The translations under genes and the position numbers were made by a program. The notes under the pieces are model-generated. The model was given only the letters and a program-made list of their open reading frames with translations, did not search any database and was not told where the DNA came from. From assembly GCA_947568835.1 (NCBI GenBank), contig OX387610.1, forward strand, positions 12,505,001 to 12,569,000: DNA of 64,000 bases. The letters are read 5' to 3'. Source of the DNA: Protonemura montana. Lineage: Eukaryota; Arthropoda; Insecta; Plecoptera; Nemouridae. Every line of letters begins with the position of its first letter. Within the stretch, counting starts at the first letter, position 1. Below, piece by piece: positions 9,867 to 22,993 of this stretch.

Positions 9867-12800
9867 TTAGTTCCAATTTTTCCTCACACTCTGACATGCA
9901 TCGCCTGTGGTCCTCTGACAGTAAGTATAAACTCAATGACAAGCGTATTGACATTGATAAGGGTTTCCGTCATTTCTCCACGGTTGCTACGGGGGTAGTC
10001 TGTACAAAATGGCGACCATGGGAGTTCCCATTAGAGTTGGTTAGAAATTATGTCGGTGCATGTAAGGTAGGGCGTTGGTGGTGTTCGCAGCCTACAGTTC
10101 CCAAAATAGCCGTCTCTTTCAAAGCTCCACGCTGATAATTCATTTGCTGTCAGATTTTGACAGCTGCTTGCGTTTTGCACGATTCAAAAGATGGCTTCCC
10201 AATTCTTATCGGCAGCTTTAATGGATTTTCGCACGGCATACTATATATGTACGGTGACCACGCCCTACGTGATTTCTTGCGATTTTCACCCTTTTTTTGC
10301 GAAACAACGAAATTCCTTTTGTCTGAATCCACTTAACCTATCAATTCTGTGGCGTAGCTTACGTATAGGAAATAGGCGACGATCGATCTCCATAGCAACC
10401 GAGGTCCATCATCGCCGATCACCAGGTTGCTGGTAACGACCCAGTAGGGGCCAATCACTCATCCCTTGCCATGACAACCGTTGGCATGTCTATACTCTGT
10501 ACCACGCTGAGAATAAGGTTTGGGTGCTATTGTTTCAACTGGGCGTTAGGATGGCATGGGATCGATTGGACGCTGACAACAAAATACGAACGCTTGTTTT
10601 TGTCGACGCAAATTGCTCCCATATCGACGCGTCGACGTCGGCGTCGGTCGCTGCTAGCACCTGGCATTCACTCGGCTGCTTTAGGTCGGTTTTGCGCGGA
10701 CACTTTGCTGAGATGTACTGGGTTGCGCCGGTTTTTAAGTGGTTCGTTTATAAAATTAACAGTTCGTTAACTTGTTATTTGCTTAGGAACAGCCAATCAG
10801 AAGATGTGTTTTGTTTGTTCGTGGACTGTTAATTACTTGACGTGCAATTGATAAACTGGCATTAAGCCGTTTATTTTTAAAGGCGATTTCATTTCTAAAC
10901 ATAGGTAGTTTTTTTGTAAAGTTCCATAACTATCATAGCGCTGATTTTGAAATGTCTTAGCGAAAAATGGCCGCCTAATTGACTGCTTAACCGACAAAAA
11001 TTAAGTATGCCGCCAGGTAGAGTCACCGTCGTTTCAGATGTTAAAAAATTTAATTGTGTTATTTCTCGCAGATTACTCGCATTTGAGACTGGTTTACACT
11101 CAATTAATCTTTATTAATGCTAACCTCAACGATTGATAGACATGTATCGCGATATTTTGAGTCGTACTTATTCGATTATAGAATTTTCTTGAAAAATACG
11201 GCTGCAAGCGCCATCGGGTATCGGCTACCACGTGTTGCCGGCCTCGTTGGCTCATCAGAAGAAACTTTAAAAAAATGACCGTTACAGTGAAGTTAACCTC
11301 ATGGAGCTCCAACTGTCGCATGAACCGCGTCAAGTCAGATGCAAATAACAAGAAACTAACTTTACATTTTTCTATGCAAATAAGATTTTGATTCTAGCAA
11401 CAGATCCTAGCCGTTCTTGAATCACCGCTTTTGTATACGTGACTAACGAACTCTACCAGAAAATAAGTCGTTACTGTTCGGGGGTTCGAGTCCCCGAGTG
11501 GGTCTTTCAAGAGGGTGTCTGTGTTCTTGGTAATAAAATACTTCACCCAATGCGAGATATGAAATTCAAACAATATTTACCATTTTTATTGTCCTTCTTG
11601 AAGATCTTGTTTAGATTGCTTGTTACACCATTGAGTTTATAAGTATATAGTACGAGGGCCAGCGTTAATTTTACACTTTCTGCTGAGTAAACGAGCCGGC
11701 ATCGCTTAGTTACGGTAAGTGCCACACGATGGCGCTTGCGGCTATTATTCTTTAACTTACCTCAATTAAAAATTATGCAAATATCACAAATTGCTAGCGA
11801 TTTTACGCCCGAAAGGCATAAGGAGCTGGTCGCTGTATGGATGTAAAGAAATCAAGAGTAGATTTTCACTTAGGGACTTGATTTTTCTTAATTTTCATAC
11901 ATTTTAGCTGTCAAAGGCTTGGGAACGTCTTGGCTAAAGAGATTCACTTGAGAAGGGGAGTGTGCAGAATTTCTGGGCGCTTTAACCAGACCATAGTAAA
12001 ATCTCTTTAGTTTTTGTTTCTGGTTTGAATTGAATATATTGGCAAAAACATCTTGTGTCAATTGGTTCTGATAATTTTGCTTGTAATTCTATGGTTATGT
12101 ATCAAAAAATCACAAAGAAGTCAATGCACCTATGGCATGGTAACTAAACCTACAACCCAAACTCTAAAAAATACAAGTATTTTCATGATTTTTCTCAGAT
12201 TTTGAGAGCTACTGGTGCTTTTTGTGGTTTGACGGTGTTGCTCTTTTTTGAGGGTGTTTAAGTCTTGAAAACTTTGCTAAAAACTACTGCGTTGTGGTAT
12301 CTAAATCTACAGCGATTCTCAACAATGCAAGATGATCTCTAGTTCGACCTAGACACGATTTTATAGATTTATAATCATACATACATTTACATACATTTCT
12401 ACATATATAAAACCAACATGAAGAAGACGAAAAATGACTTGGCATAATCAAGCTAAATGCCTTAAATTAAACACTTTCTACCTATTGTACCTAATAAATA
12501 AATAGAAAAATAAAAAGTCGATTTAAAAATATATAATAGATTTTTTTTTTGCAATGACAATCGAATTCAAAACATAATATTTTCCATAATTTCAGCGCCG
12601 AATTCCAAGCGCGACCACAAATCCCATGAAACGATAAAATTGGAAATATACACGGACCTAGCCAGTTGCATAAATATTGTGTTGAAAAAGTCATTTGCCA
12701 AAAGCGGTTTTTTTTGCAACGAAATTACGCCACCGGCAAAGGGGTGCATCAATTCTTGGTTCACGAAATACTGATAATTGCGTTCAATTATTATAAGTGG

Positions 12801-13347
12801 ATAATTACATTCGGATGGACAGAAAAAAGTGAGAGCGTTCGTTCATTACGCTCTAATAAAAAAAAAAATACAAAAAGTGCATTTCATATGCAGATTGTGA
12901 ATCGAACAAGCGATGTGTGTGTTTTCACTGCGCCTGGATACGTGTAAACCGTGACGGTTAGGAGAGGGGGGGCCGGGGGGGGGGAGGTTATTTATCATCG
13001 CTTTTAAGGGGGGGAGGGGGGTTATTTATCATCGCCCACCCACCCGATCGCCCGACAAATCCCGGCAAATGATTTATCTCTGGCAAAGATACGCTCGCTT
13101 TGTGTCCCGTGGGCCGTGGAATGGCGCGAGAACAACAGGGGAATAGGACGGGGAAATAAAGTGGTGCGTTGTCTGCTAACGAGATTAACAACTGGGATAA
13201 ATTAGAACAATTAGCCACCGTTACGTCATCGTAGCGGGGGGGTCTCTACCCTCCCACCCGTTACATGAGGGACATACATTCGCGGGCTCTTTGACTCTTT
13301 GGATTGGCTGAAAAGTCAGCGAGACCAGTTCAAGATTCATCTCCAAA
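9867..13347. other. no gene recognised; G-rich tract
   Basis: The stretch is AT-rich with short frames only. A strongly G-rich tract lies at 12961-12987, followed by a duplicated ggttatttatcatcgc (about 12987 and 13020). A lone B-box-like segment (gggggttcgagtcccc) lies at about 11479-11494 without a convincing cloverleaf. Confidence 0.4.
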
Positions 13348-13617
13348 GTTAAACCGATGGGTGTGCAGGTTCTAGGTAGAGACAGAACGTTAGAACCGTT
13401 AGGTTAGAACCTGCACACTCAGCGGTTTAACATTAACGTTCTGTCTCCACCTATAACCTGCACACTCAACGGTTTAACATTAACGTTCTGCCTCTACCTA
13501 GAACCTGCACACTCAACGGTTTAACATTAACGTTCTGTCTCTACCTAGAACCTGTACACTCAACGGTTTAACATTAACGTCCTGCCTCTACCTAGAACCT
13601 GCACACTCAACGGTTAT
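13348..13617. repeat. inverted minisatellite, about 48-bp unit
   Basis: The unit is aacctgcacactcaacggtt followed by taacattaacgttctgcctc and tacctag. The first unit (from 13348) is in the opposite orientation. A turn at about 13380-13405 (gacagaacgttagaaccgtt, then aggttagaacc) flips the array, and about five units follow. The same unit and the same turn occur at 57817-58597. Confidence 0.85.
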
Positions 13618-13952
13618 AGCCCTATTCCCTTTAGTTTCCCTATGATTCGTATCTTTAACCAATCGTTAGCTTAACCGATGATTGTACGGCTGTTATTCAT
13701 TGGTCTTGCCCCTGTAAGCAGGCTGTATTGTAGAACATTAAGGCCGTTTTGGCTGCCTAGCCACAAGTAAGTTTGTTGAAAGTGACGTGCCCCTGTACGC
13801 AAGCTGTACCGCTGCACATTGAGGCTACACTGGCTGCCTAGCAACCAGGAACTTGATCCACTGAGCTGAGTTTAAGCTTAAAGCCCATAAATTTGGGCGT
13901 TAAGATGCTATCACCATGGTAACAACTTGGAAATCTGGAAAGACCGTCTGTT

Positions 13953-14096
13953 ATTAACAAAAACTATTTGAAATTGGTTTTGAATGCTAAGTAAAGAGCA
14001 ACTACTTAGCATTGAAAACCCATTTCAAATAGTTTTTGTTAAAACTAGTGCTAAGGATAAATCAAGTAGACATGAGTCTAAAAACCACCGTCTGTT
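13953..14096. mobile_element. fold-back (MITE-like) element
   Basis: The left arm (aacaaaaactatttgaaatt through gaatgctaagta) is mirrored by a right arm ending in caaatagtttttgttaa. The arms are about 38 bp around a short spacer. The flank (actagtgctaaggataaatc, then aagtagacatgagtct) recurs at 20080, 24110, 30080, 31450, 44570 and 61090. No coding capacity is seen. Confidence 0.75.
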
Positions 14097-14672
14097 ATCG
14101 GTTGATCAACTGTAGGTCCCAGGATTTAACTCTGAATCTGGTTTATGGATTCGATACCATCAAGTCAATTTTTGATAGCCATTGCCATCGGATGACATTG
14201 AACTTAACAGTGGATGAGCGTAGCAAGCACACTAGGGGATTCCACGCGGAAAAAAAAATAGTGTTTCTGTTTTTTCGATCGTTTTCTTTATAGATCTCTA
14301 GCTACCAACCAAACTGTTGAACCGATTCGGATGAAATTTTCATGACATCTTCGAAGTCTCTGGATCTGGAACTGTTAAGTTTCTGGGAAATATCGATAAT
14401 TGTAACATAAATATATATTTTTGTAAATGTGTAGTCTTATGAAAAATATACATACATCATTGGGTAATTTTTTGATGCATTGCATGGAAATTATAGATAA
14501 AAAAATCTATGCATTTCGATTTTATTTGTATGATATTTCCGTAAATTGTGGTTTTTTTTACTCTAGATTGAAAAAAAAGCTTGATCCCAATAAGATTTCT
14601 CAAAAACTTTTTATGGAAGCAGGTATTTCATGCCTGACACACACTTTAAAGAAAGTCAGCTGCCTTTTCTTA

Positions 14673-14845
14673 TAATTAGGAATACTAATAACCTCTCAAA
14701 AATTGATGGCCAAACGGGGACTCAAACCCCGATCTCCTATTGCGGATGATGCTCGAACCAATTGAGCTACTTGAACATGTCGTTTTCATTTGATGAGATT
14801 GCCGGATCACCAAGGAGTAGAGCCAAGAGCTTATCCTTCAACGCG
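14673..14845 (-). mobile_element. tRNA-like SINE, partial
   Basis: Read on the minus strand, it holds a tRNA-like unit with an A box (tagctcaattggttcgagca) and a B box (ggggtttgagtccccg), followed by the family 3' tail. It is diverged and truncated upstream. It belongs to the same family as 43700, 50255 and 52862. Confidence 0.65.
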
Positions 14846-15027
14846 ACATGGCGTAGCATTGTTTCTCAGGATGAAGAACACGATCCAGGAGTTAGTTCTA
14901 ACAGATGTGGCAACGTTGCGTCGTTTCACCCTGCGATTTCCCAACTGGGTAATAAATCTCGTTTCCCCCCAAAAAAACAGTTGCCTCGCACAAAGCGTCC
15001 GGGGTTGACCCGGGGGCGTTTCACAAC

Positions 15028-15532
15028 CTGCGGTTTAACGACGCACTATTTTCACAACGATCCATGTGGCACTGGTCTAATGGCGTCGAGGAATGATTGA
15101 ATGATTATAAACCTAGCCTAGCTTAGAAGGGAGGAGGGAAAATCTAGGAAGCCTACTCCTAGCGAAGGGCACCAAGGGTACCACCGGCTTAACGTCCCTT
15201 CCGAAGGACGGTACAACGCGAACAACAGGATTCCTCCACAAATCCATGCTGTCGAGAGGTTGATAAGCAAGGCGAGTGAAGTTGCTGTACTAACTTTCAT
15301 CCCTCCAACCTCTCTCCCGAACAGAACTGGTCATGTGTATGATGGTCACCCATCAAATACCTGACTCAGTGCAGTGTTGCTTAACTTTCATCCCTCCAAC
15401 CTCTCTCCCGAACAGAACTGGTCATGTGTATGATGGTCACCCATCCGATACCTAACCCAGCGCAGTGTTGCTTAACTTCGGCGATCTCACGAGAACCGGT
15501 GTTTCCAACACGCCAAACCGTTCGGTTTAAAG
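15028..15532 (-). mobile_element. 5S-derived SINE with duplicated head
   Basis: The full order of head, body and tail is present on the minus strand. The 5S-like promoter module occurs twice (about 15295-15390 and 15390-15532), and the outer copy keeps the ggtgatctc-like and accggtgtttcc segments. The tail block lies at about 15030-15043. Confidence 0.8.
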
Positions 15533-17611
15533 TCACAAGTGCAGGCAAAGCTCAAAACAAATTAACAAAAAAAGTAAAAAAAAAATGCAGGTTTCTTTCT
15601 CCTTAAACCAGCAACAACACGACGCCATCTTGTACTGGAATACAATGTCTTGCAATACCTCCGTACTTTGCAGTTAAGAGCCAGGATGGTTCAGAACGGG
15701 AGGTAATTTGAATACGCCAAGCTATAAACAAGTCGACCGACTTAATTTACGACGCACTGATTCCAACTTTGTTGACAGCCGTATTTTTGCTCACTCCCCC
15801 CACGAGTCGCATGCAAATTTCCCTTGGGCCATGGAAACATACACCCCGTGTTTCCATCGGCTCTGCACCCGTGTCTCCATTGACTCTGTTTCATGTTGTT
15901 TCCAGCGACTCTGCTTGAGGCAATCCGGAAGGGTTTATCGAATCAAATTACTCGTGCGACCGCCTAACGTTGTTGACTCTGCTCGAGCACATATCCTAGC
16001 TAGGCAAGCGATCTCTAAGCGTGCTAATCGGCAGCCTAATTGGCTGAAGCCGAGATAACGTAGTTATATAGTTATATTAACCTATCGGTACTGAAGGTTT
16101 AGTTTCCCTTGCCACGTCAGCACAAAAAGCTAGGCTTTTAGCCATACAGCTGTCATACGAATATCGACCTTACTGTCTCAATGAGGCTTGAAATTGGCGG
16201 ACGTGTATATCGCTTAGCCGGATAGGTCCCCTTGACTCGAGGGTGCAAATGCACTTGCCAGGGTGCTTCACTGCGGCTTTCCCTGCCGCGCGGCCGGCTT
16301 TTGTTTCACTTTACAGCCACTCGTTCAATTCGACTTGTTGCTTCCCTTTGACAAGGAGTTTTAACAAGGCTGTGACACTGTCTTTTGTTTGTCGGGCACA
16401 AACACGTTTTATATATGCTGCCCTTTGAAGGGTGTTAGAGAAAAGGGTTGAAAATGCGCCTGAAGCAAGGCATGTGACTTGCGCTGTGTAAGTTTGAACG
16501 CTGAGAAATAATTGAGATGCGGCTGAGAAAAGCGAAGCCGTAGACTCCATGTGGCAGTGGAAATATTATCACGCCTGTCGGCTATACGTGACTGAAATTC
16601 AATTTCATTTTCTCGCGAATTTTACGCCGTTTCCACGAAGCCGTGAGGCCGAAGGGGTCGGATTTTTTATGTGACGGCGAGAAAACATAGATGTCTTGGT
16701 GATTCACACTTCTATCGTGCATCTAGATTCCAGACAGCTGCCCCGAATTTATGTGCGAAGGAGCCTAGATCGACTCATCTTTGGTATTCCCTTTAAAGTT
16801 AAAATCCGTTGGCTTAGAACTTTTGGAACGTGCAAACCAGAGGTAAATTTGTAACGAAAAAGGTGGCCCACGCTCTCAGTTGAATTCAGGTGCTGTTCTA
16901 GATCGTGTGTTTTCTTCAAGGGAAAAAGGCAAGAAAACATTGAAACAATTTCTTAACTCTCGCTATGCTTTGTCGGCGCTGCCTGACAAAGGGTAGCGTT
17001 GCCTGAGCTTAGCTAAGCCCAGCCTTTGCTATCGCTTTGCGTTGTCATAATTATGAGCTAGTGTATTTGGCATTTATTTTTCAGAATGATTAGATTCTGT
17101 GAATGTGCCTCCGTACTGCTGAATAAAATTTCCAAATAAAATATTCACCAACACGTAAAAATAACGCGTGTTTCTTGAATTTAAATTTTAATGTAGACCA
17201 AACTTTTCCCGGAATGAGCGATCGACGTACGCTTTTGCAAGAAAATGTGGATACGCGGCGCGTACGTGATCGTACGCACAAAATAACCCGTCTTCTTCTC
17301 AAGGTGGAATGGAGTGCTTTAACAGGGGTGTACACGGTCTCCTAGACACATAAGAAGTCTGGAATCCCAGCTGTCTTCGCCGAGTTCAACTAACAGAAAC
17401 ATAAACTGCACCATAACACTCAGTCGTCATGGCAACCAGCAGATGAATAATTCACAGTCATGCTTTTAGGGAGGGGCGCACCCCTCGAGAAACACGTGTT
17501 AGTCGCGGCAAGATGCTCGCGAACAGGAGTCAAGGGGACCGAGCGCGAACCCCCGGCCTGGCAGGGAGTCTAGGGTGAAACCGGTGTCAATCCTAGAAAA
17601 TCCCTGCGATA
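15533..17611. other. no gene recognised
   Basis: Mixed-composition unique sequence. Reading frames up to about 115 codons (for example 15708-16058) have no recognisable domain and no paired splice signals I would trust. Confidence 0.35.
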
Positions 17612-18032
17612 CTGGTGGTAACATAAGAAGAAGCTGTGTCAGGCGATCTCAGCATCTCCATGGCAACCTAACGTTGAATCTACCATTGAACCTCATATGC
17701 TAGGCCATGATATACCCGTGGTAACATAAGATAGCAGAATTGAGAAGCTCTGTCAGGTGATCTCAGCATCTCCATGGCTACCAAACGTTGAATCTACCAT
17801 TGAACCTCCTATGCTAGGCCATGATATACCCGTGGTAACATAAGATAGCAGAATTGAGAAGCTCTGTCAGGTGATCTCAGCATCTCCATGGCTACCAAAC
17901 GTTGAATCTACCATTGAACCTCCTATGCTAGGCCATGATATACCCGTGGTAACATAAGATAGCAGAACTGAGAAGCTCCGTCACGCGATCTCAGCATTTC
18001 CATGGCTACCAAAAGTTAAATCTATCGTTGCA
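17612..18032 (-). repeat. 114-bp satellite array, about 3.5 copies
   Basis: The unit on its reference strand is aacgtttggtagccatggag, atgctgagatcgcctgacag, agcttctcaattctgctatc, ttatgttaccacgggtatat, catggcctagcataggaggt and tcaatggtagattc. Here it is inverted. Sibling arrays lie at 26586, 32263, 39709, 41009 and 46791. The right flank (about 18040-18070, gtttttaaagttggcaac) resembles the flank of the array at 32263. Confidence 0.9.
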
Positions 18033-19671
18033 CCCTATATGCTTGATTTGTTTTTAAAGTTGGCAACGAAAGTGTATTTTTTTTTATAAAAATATGAGTG
18101 TATACGTGTTTATTTTTTCATCCGGGACCAACCAGCTGGAACAATTCGGATGAAATTTTAAAACCATTTCGAAATATCGTAACTCAGGTCTGCTATTTTT
18201 TTCTTTTTGGAAACAATCGGATGGAAAGTTTTAGTCTCCGGTTTCGCGCTGTAACCTCGATGTTGTGTTGGTTGGAATGCAGACCCTTGGGGTAGCGGTT
18301 TGGAGGGGAGGTTTGGTGTGTGGGGGGTGGTAATTAATGTCGTTAATTACACGTGGCCGTCGCTTGCATTCTGCGGCCGCGAGGGGTAAAACACGGCCAC
18401 CATGAAAGGTGACACCAAGGGGTGCCAAAAATAATTGATGGACCAAGCGTGATATTTTATTCCATTAGCCGAAATTCATAAAAGTTTTTTTAATCCTTAT
18501 TAATGTTGCTACTCGTGTCTCTTCTTGCTTTGCCCACCAAACGACTGCTCTGATATTTATGTATCTTTTAGGACACTTTTTTTTTTTAAGTTTTCAACTG
18601 AGACCATCTGCGTTTTTCAGCTTAATTTTGATCCGAAACTTTTTTATTTAAGTCGATCAAATTTACAACAAGTTCCATAATTTTTACCAATTCTTTCCCT
18701 CTTAAATGCCAAGAGTAAAAAAGTTCTGAACATTTATGCACGTAACTTTCCAAGCTGAATGAAGGCATTTGTGAACATTTTTGCATTTCTATACCATCAT
18801 TTCGTTCATTTTTTGAGCAAGTATACTTTTATCGGTGGTTATTATCAGGACCTCTGAAAGTCCTGTTTCTTTGATCGGATTCCCAAAGCCTTGGCACTTT
18901 TATTGGGTTACCTTTTCCCTTTTCCCTTTTCCCTTTTCAAGCCAGAGATTCCATTACAACAACTTGACATCATCATTTTGTAAATATCCCTAATATCTTT
19001 CTGCTCTTTGCCTGAATGCAGGGCAAGATTGGTTCTTATCCCACTGGTCTACTACCTTCGATTCATACTCCCAAACCTAAACTTAAAATTACCTGAAAAT
19101 GCTGATCGTTTAAATCGTATCCAATATCTTGCAGTCACCGTCGTTCCTTACGCATACTCGACTTCTATCACGCACACGCACTCACGCACTCACGCACTCG
19201 ATAACAAACGCGTCGTCGAGTTTGTTCCGAGATGAAAACGTGTCCTCTTTGCAAGACGCGTGTCACGTGCGTTCACGACGACGTCGCGACGCTGACTGCC
19301 TCGTGTCGTCGCAGCGGTCTCTGGCGTCGGCGCACTGGCACCCTCTTCCCCCTTCTCCTAAACATAGGTCCAAAGGGGAGGAAACAACTTTGGGACTAGG
19401 TATGCGTCATGTTGTCACCAGAAACTGGGATAAACTGGAAGTTGGATGTGCTATAGTTCTTAATTTTCGGCAAGTTCTTGGAACAGATAAAATAGCTGTC
19501 AAGGTCGGCGATCGCCATGTTTTCTGATGGGTTTTTGGCTTTAGTGGTGTTGTACAAATTGGTACAAGCTTAAAGAAAAAAAAAATTCCTTTTACAAGCA
19601 ATGGTGAAAAGGCGAAAAGGTGAAAAATCCGATTTAACGGAGTGTTGAAATAAACCTCAGTTATAACAAAA
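18033..19671. other. no gene recognised
   Basis: Mostly AT-rich. A perfect 8-bp-arm hairpin (gtaattaa/ttaattac, loop tgtcg) lies at 18330-18350. A (cccttttc)n run lies at about 18908-18938. A GC-richer patch lies at 19190-19330. Confidence 0.35.
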
Positions 19672-20128
19672 ACAATTTGAAATGGGTTTTGAATGCTAAG
19701 TGAAGGACAACTAAAATTTCCCAACGTTTCGTAACTTGTACCTGTTACTTCTTCAAGGGTAAAAGCAGTCCTGACAATTTTCCGATAACAAAAGAACCAC
19801 ATAAAATTATAACAATTACCTAGTTCAAGCTTCCTGAATGCATCTAAATAAAATTATCAGGGTCAATAACTAAAAAACTAATGTGTTTTGTATTCTCTGA
19901 AATAAAATCCCGAACAAATTGGCGTTTTTTACTAACTAACCAACTATGTGTATGGATGGAAAAAATGCCAATTTTTCGAGGTTGTCATTCCGTTATGTGA
20001 TACAATCAAAATTTCCTTATTAATTAATTTTTGTTATCCTTCCCTTAGCATTTAAAACCCATTTCAAATAGTTTTTGTTAAAACTAGTGCTAAGGATAAA
20101 TCAAGTAGACATGAGTCTAAAAACCATC
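19672..20128. mobile_element. fold-back element, long form
   Basis: The arms are at 19672-19705 (aacaaaaacaatttgaaatg and onward) and 20047-20090 (inverted). Between them is the family core, acgtttcgtaacttgtacct followed by gttacttcttcaagggt, and about 250 bp more. The core and internal region recur at 42636-42905 and 44660-44900. Confidence 0.7.
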
Positions 20129-20619
20129 AATATCTGGATATAAATATTCTAAATTTCTTTATTTCTAGCAAAATTGCATACACAATTGAGAATACTGGGG
20201 AATGGGAACTGTTCATGTTCCTGGATAATGAAAATTAATTCCTATGCTGTGTTGCTCGCACGGGTCATGTAAGGCAAATACCAGTGATGTAGTAGAAGGT
20301 GTAGAACTTATACCATTTCCCAAGCCACGAACGGAATTAATTTCGAGTTGAATTAATGGTTCTCAGAAACTGCTAAGCAATGCCCTCGATGTGGTAAGTG
20401 CCTATAAGTTGGATCCGTTGCAGGCCAACTGACAATATTGTCGATTAAAGTGCTCAAAACTCCATTTGCTTCTTTCAGCTTTGCTTGTACATAACAATGT
20501 GTCCATAATCGAATGCCAATCTTTGGTAAACTGTGGCGAACATTCATTACTCGATTGAACTTCCTTTTCCAGTCTTTTCTGAAATAAGAGTATCTTTGAT
20601 CTGGGAACAAAATACTTCG

Positions 20620-21060
20620 TTAAGCAACACTGCGCTGGGTCAGGTATTGGATGGGTGACCATCATGCACATGACCAGTTCTGTTCGGGAGAGAGGTTGGA
20701 GGGATGAAAGTTAGGCAACACTGTGCTGGGTCAGGTATTGGATGGGTGACCATCATGCACATGACCAGTTCTGTTAGAGAGAGAGGTTGGAGGGATGAAA
20801 GTTAGTACAGCAACTTCACTCGCCTTGCTTATCATCCCCTCGATAGCATGGATTTGTGGAGGAATCCTGTTGTTCGCGTTGTACCGTCCTTTGGAAGGGA
20901 CGTTAAGCCGGTGGTCCCCTTGGTGGTATTCGACAGGAGTAGGCTACGTGTCAGAACTGGGTTTTCCCCCTACCCTTATAGGCAAGTTTAGGTTCATCAT
21001 CATCCACTCATTCACCGACGCCATAGACCAGTGCTACATGGCCAGATGAAAAAAAAATGC
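20620..21060 (+). mobile_element. 5S-derived SINE, truncated head, two modules
   Basis: It begins inside the 5S-like head (ttaagcaacactgcgctggg), carries two 91-bp promoter modules, then the body. It ends at about 21060 in an A-rich run before the usual gtcgttaaac tail is complete. The stretch before it (20129-20619) has no recognised gene. Confidence 0.75.
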
Positions 21061-22993
21061 GGGTTTTGACCCAAATACTAAATCAATCAAAATACTTCCT
21101 AGAATCTTTCTTCAGGGCGTTGTAGACAAACGCCATAGATAAGAATGTATACAAAAATGTCCAGTTTATAGAGTAATAGAGAACAAAATTTACAAAATAG
21201 GAATTCTCCAAAAATTAATTTTAAGCGACATCTCACTGAGATGAAAGCAGTTTATCAAAGTTTTCCGAAGTACGGACTTTTACATTTCGATAACAGTTAT
21301 GGCTAGAGATAGGAAAAAAACAATTTTGTACGCAACATTCTCAAAACCTTCCTCTAGGTTTTTATGTAGAAATTAAGTAATTCTCAACGAAGGGCCTGTT
21401 CTCAGGAATTATTTCCGTCACCCTTTGCATTCTTCTTTCACAGCAACCGCTAAATACACAGCTTAGGATTGAGATAGAAAATAATTGAATTCATGCATAT
21501 GTGAAAAGTTCACAAAAGAGATCCGAATTTCAGTAACCTATGGTGACAGAGGTTTGAATCCGTTGTCAGTAATTGTATAGTTATTCCATAGAACCGATAC
21601 TGGCTCGAAAATAAACCAACGCCTTCAAGTCGAGGCAGACAACCTTGGCGAACGTCGATTGGCTGTGTACGGCCGAATATTCGAGACCAATCGACTGGCT
21701 TCTTGGAAAATATAGAAATTCCAAAAACGACATATTTTATGCTTAGCCGGCGATAACATCTTTGTATTTGTTTTTATTTTTCTCCTACAAATGTGCATTT
21801 GCTGCACTGTGGTAAGGCACATACTACATAGAACCATAGGTACATAGGTACACATTGAATGCATATTTACAACTATAGTCCATAGACCAAGAAATAATTA
21901 TAATTATGATTACATATATCATATATCTTTGGGAAACCCACTCACCTTACACCTAGCTAGACGAGCTTACTTCAAACCAAAATAATCCGCAACCAGTAAA
22001 TTATTGTTACTTTAGCTGGTAGAAAGAGAGGAAAGAAGTAAATTCTGAGAGGGCCTCGTGTTCCCTTAAACATTGCGCCGGGGTACAACCAGTGGGTACA
22101 ACACCGTTGAGAAATAATTGGGATTTGACCAAACTTTTGAAAAACACTTTTTGATTGGTAGTACACAATTTGAATCCGCCAATAGCATTCATGTACATCC
22201 AAGTAGCAATAACTAACGAATAAATGCTGTGGCCGTCCATTGTTCTTTTGGGGTTCTCGTGTCCTCGTGAGGTGTTTCACTGGCGTCGATCGTTCGAGTT
22301 AATATTTTCTTACCGTATTTTCTCTCGTCACCACCTACACGAAACGTTCCAAAGCAAGTTACTTCTTGGATACGAAAATTATCACCAGTGCAGGCGTTAT
22401 CAGGTAAAGAACTAGCAGAATTATAGCCTCATAGGCCTTAATCTTAACCCAACCTTGACCGAACCTGTCCATCTCCTTGAACTCAAATGCCTGCAGGCAT
22501 CTAATTTAGAACACAATTAAAATGTAGGAAACTATGGTTGTGTAATTAATAAATTTAATGGATTTCACTGAGTTCCAGTGACCCTTCCACTCTACCAACC
22601 TTAATGTTGCATATTTTCCTGGAACTATGATGGTAGCATAGAAGAAAGAAGCAAAAATAAAAACTGTATATTTTCTTCCTTCACTTGAAAAAAAACGTGA
22701 CAATGCTCACATTTTCTCAGGCTTATTTGAGAACTTTGATCATCAAAGACATAATACATAATATTCTATTCTGGTAATACTGTTTTAGCTTATTTGTCTG
22801 CAAAATCTGCGTTTTTTTCCTTTTTCAACAATACAGATCTCATACCCAAGTAGAAAAAGTAATGGTATCACTCTACAATTGAAAAAGCGCAGGGTAGGCT
22901 TTTCATTAAATATATATCTGTCTGCTTTTTGTTGCCAGAATTGACTTAACCACGCTGATATCTGCCACTGAGGAAAATATTGCTGTAGGCCCA
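21061..22993. other. no gene recognised; upstream of HP1-like gene
   Basis: AT-rich with short frames only. The last 200 bases precede the intronless HP1-like gene and would hold its promoter. I see no unambiguous core promoter, only AT-rich stretches such as tttcattaaatatatatctg at about 22901. Confidence 0.35.

Noticed and set aside
11476..11504. tRNA gene suggested by gggggttcgagtcccc
   Set aside because: Only a B-box/T-arm-like segment is present. No matching A box or acceptor stem was found at the right distance.
19232..19330. RING-finger-like end (TCPLCKTRV)
   Set aside because: Only a CPLC pair is visible, with no upstream zinc ligands in frame and an in-frame stop close upstream without a good acceptor.
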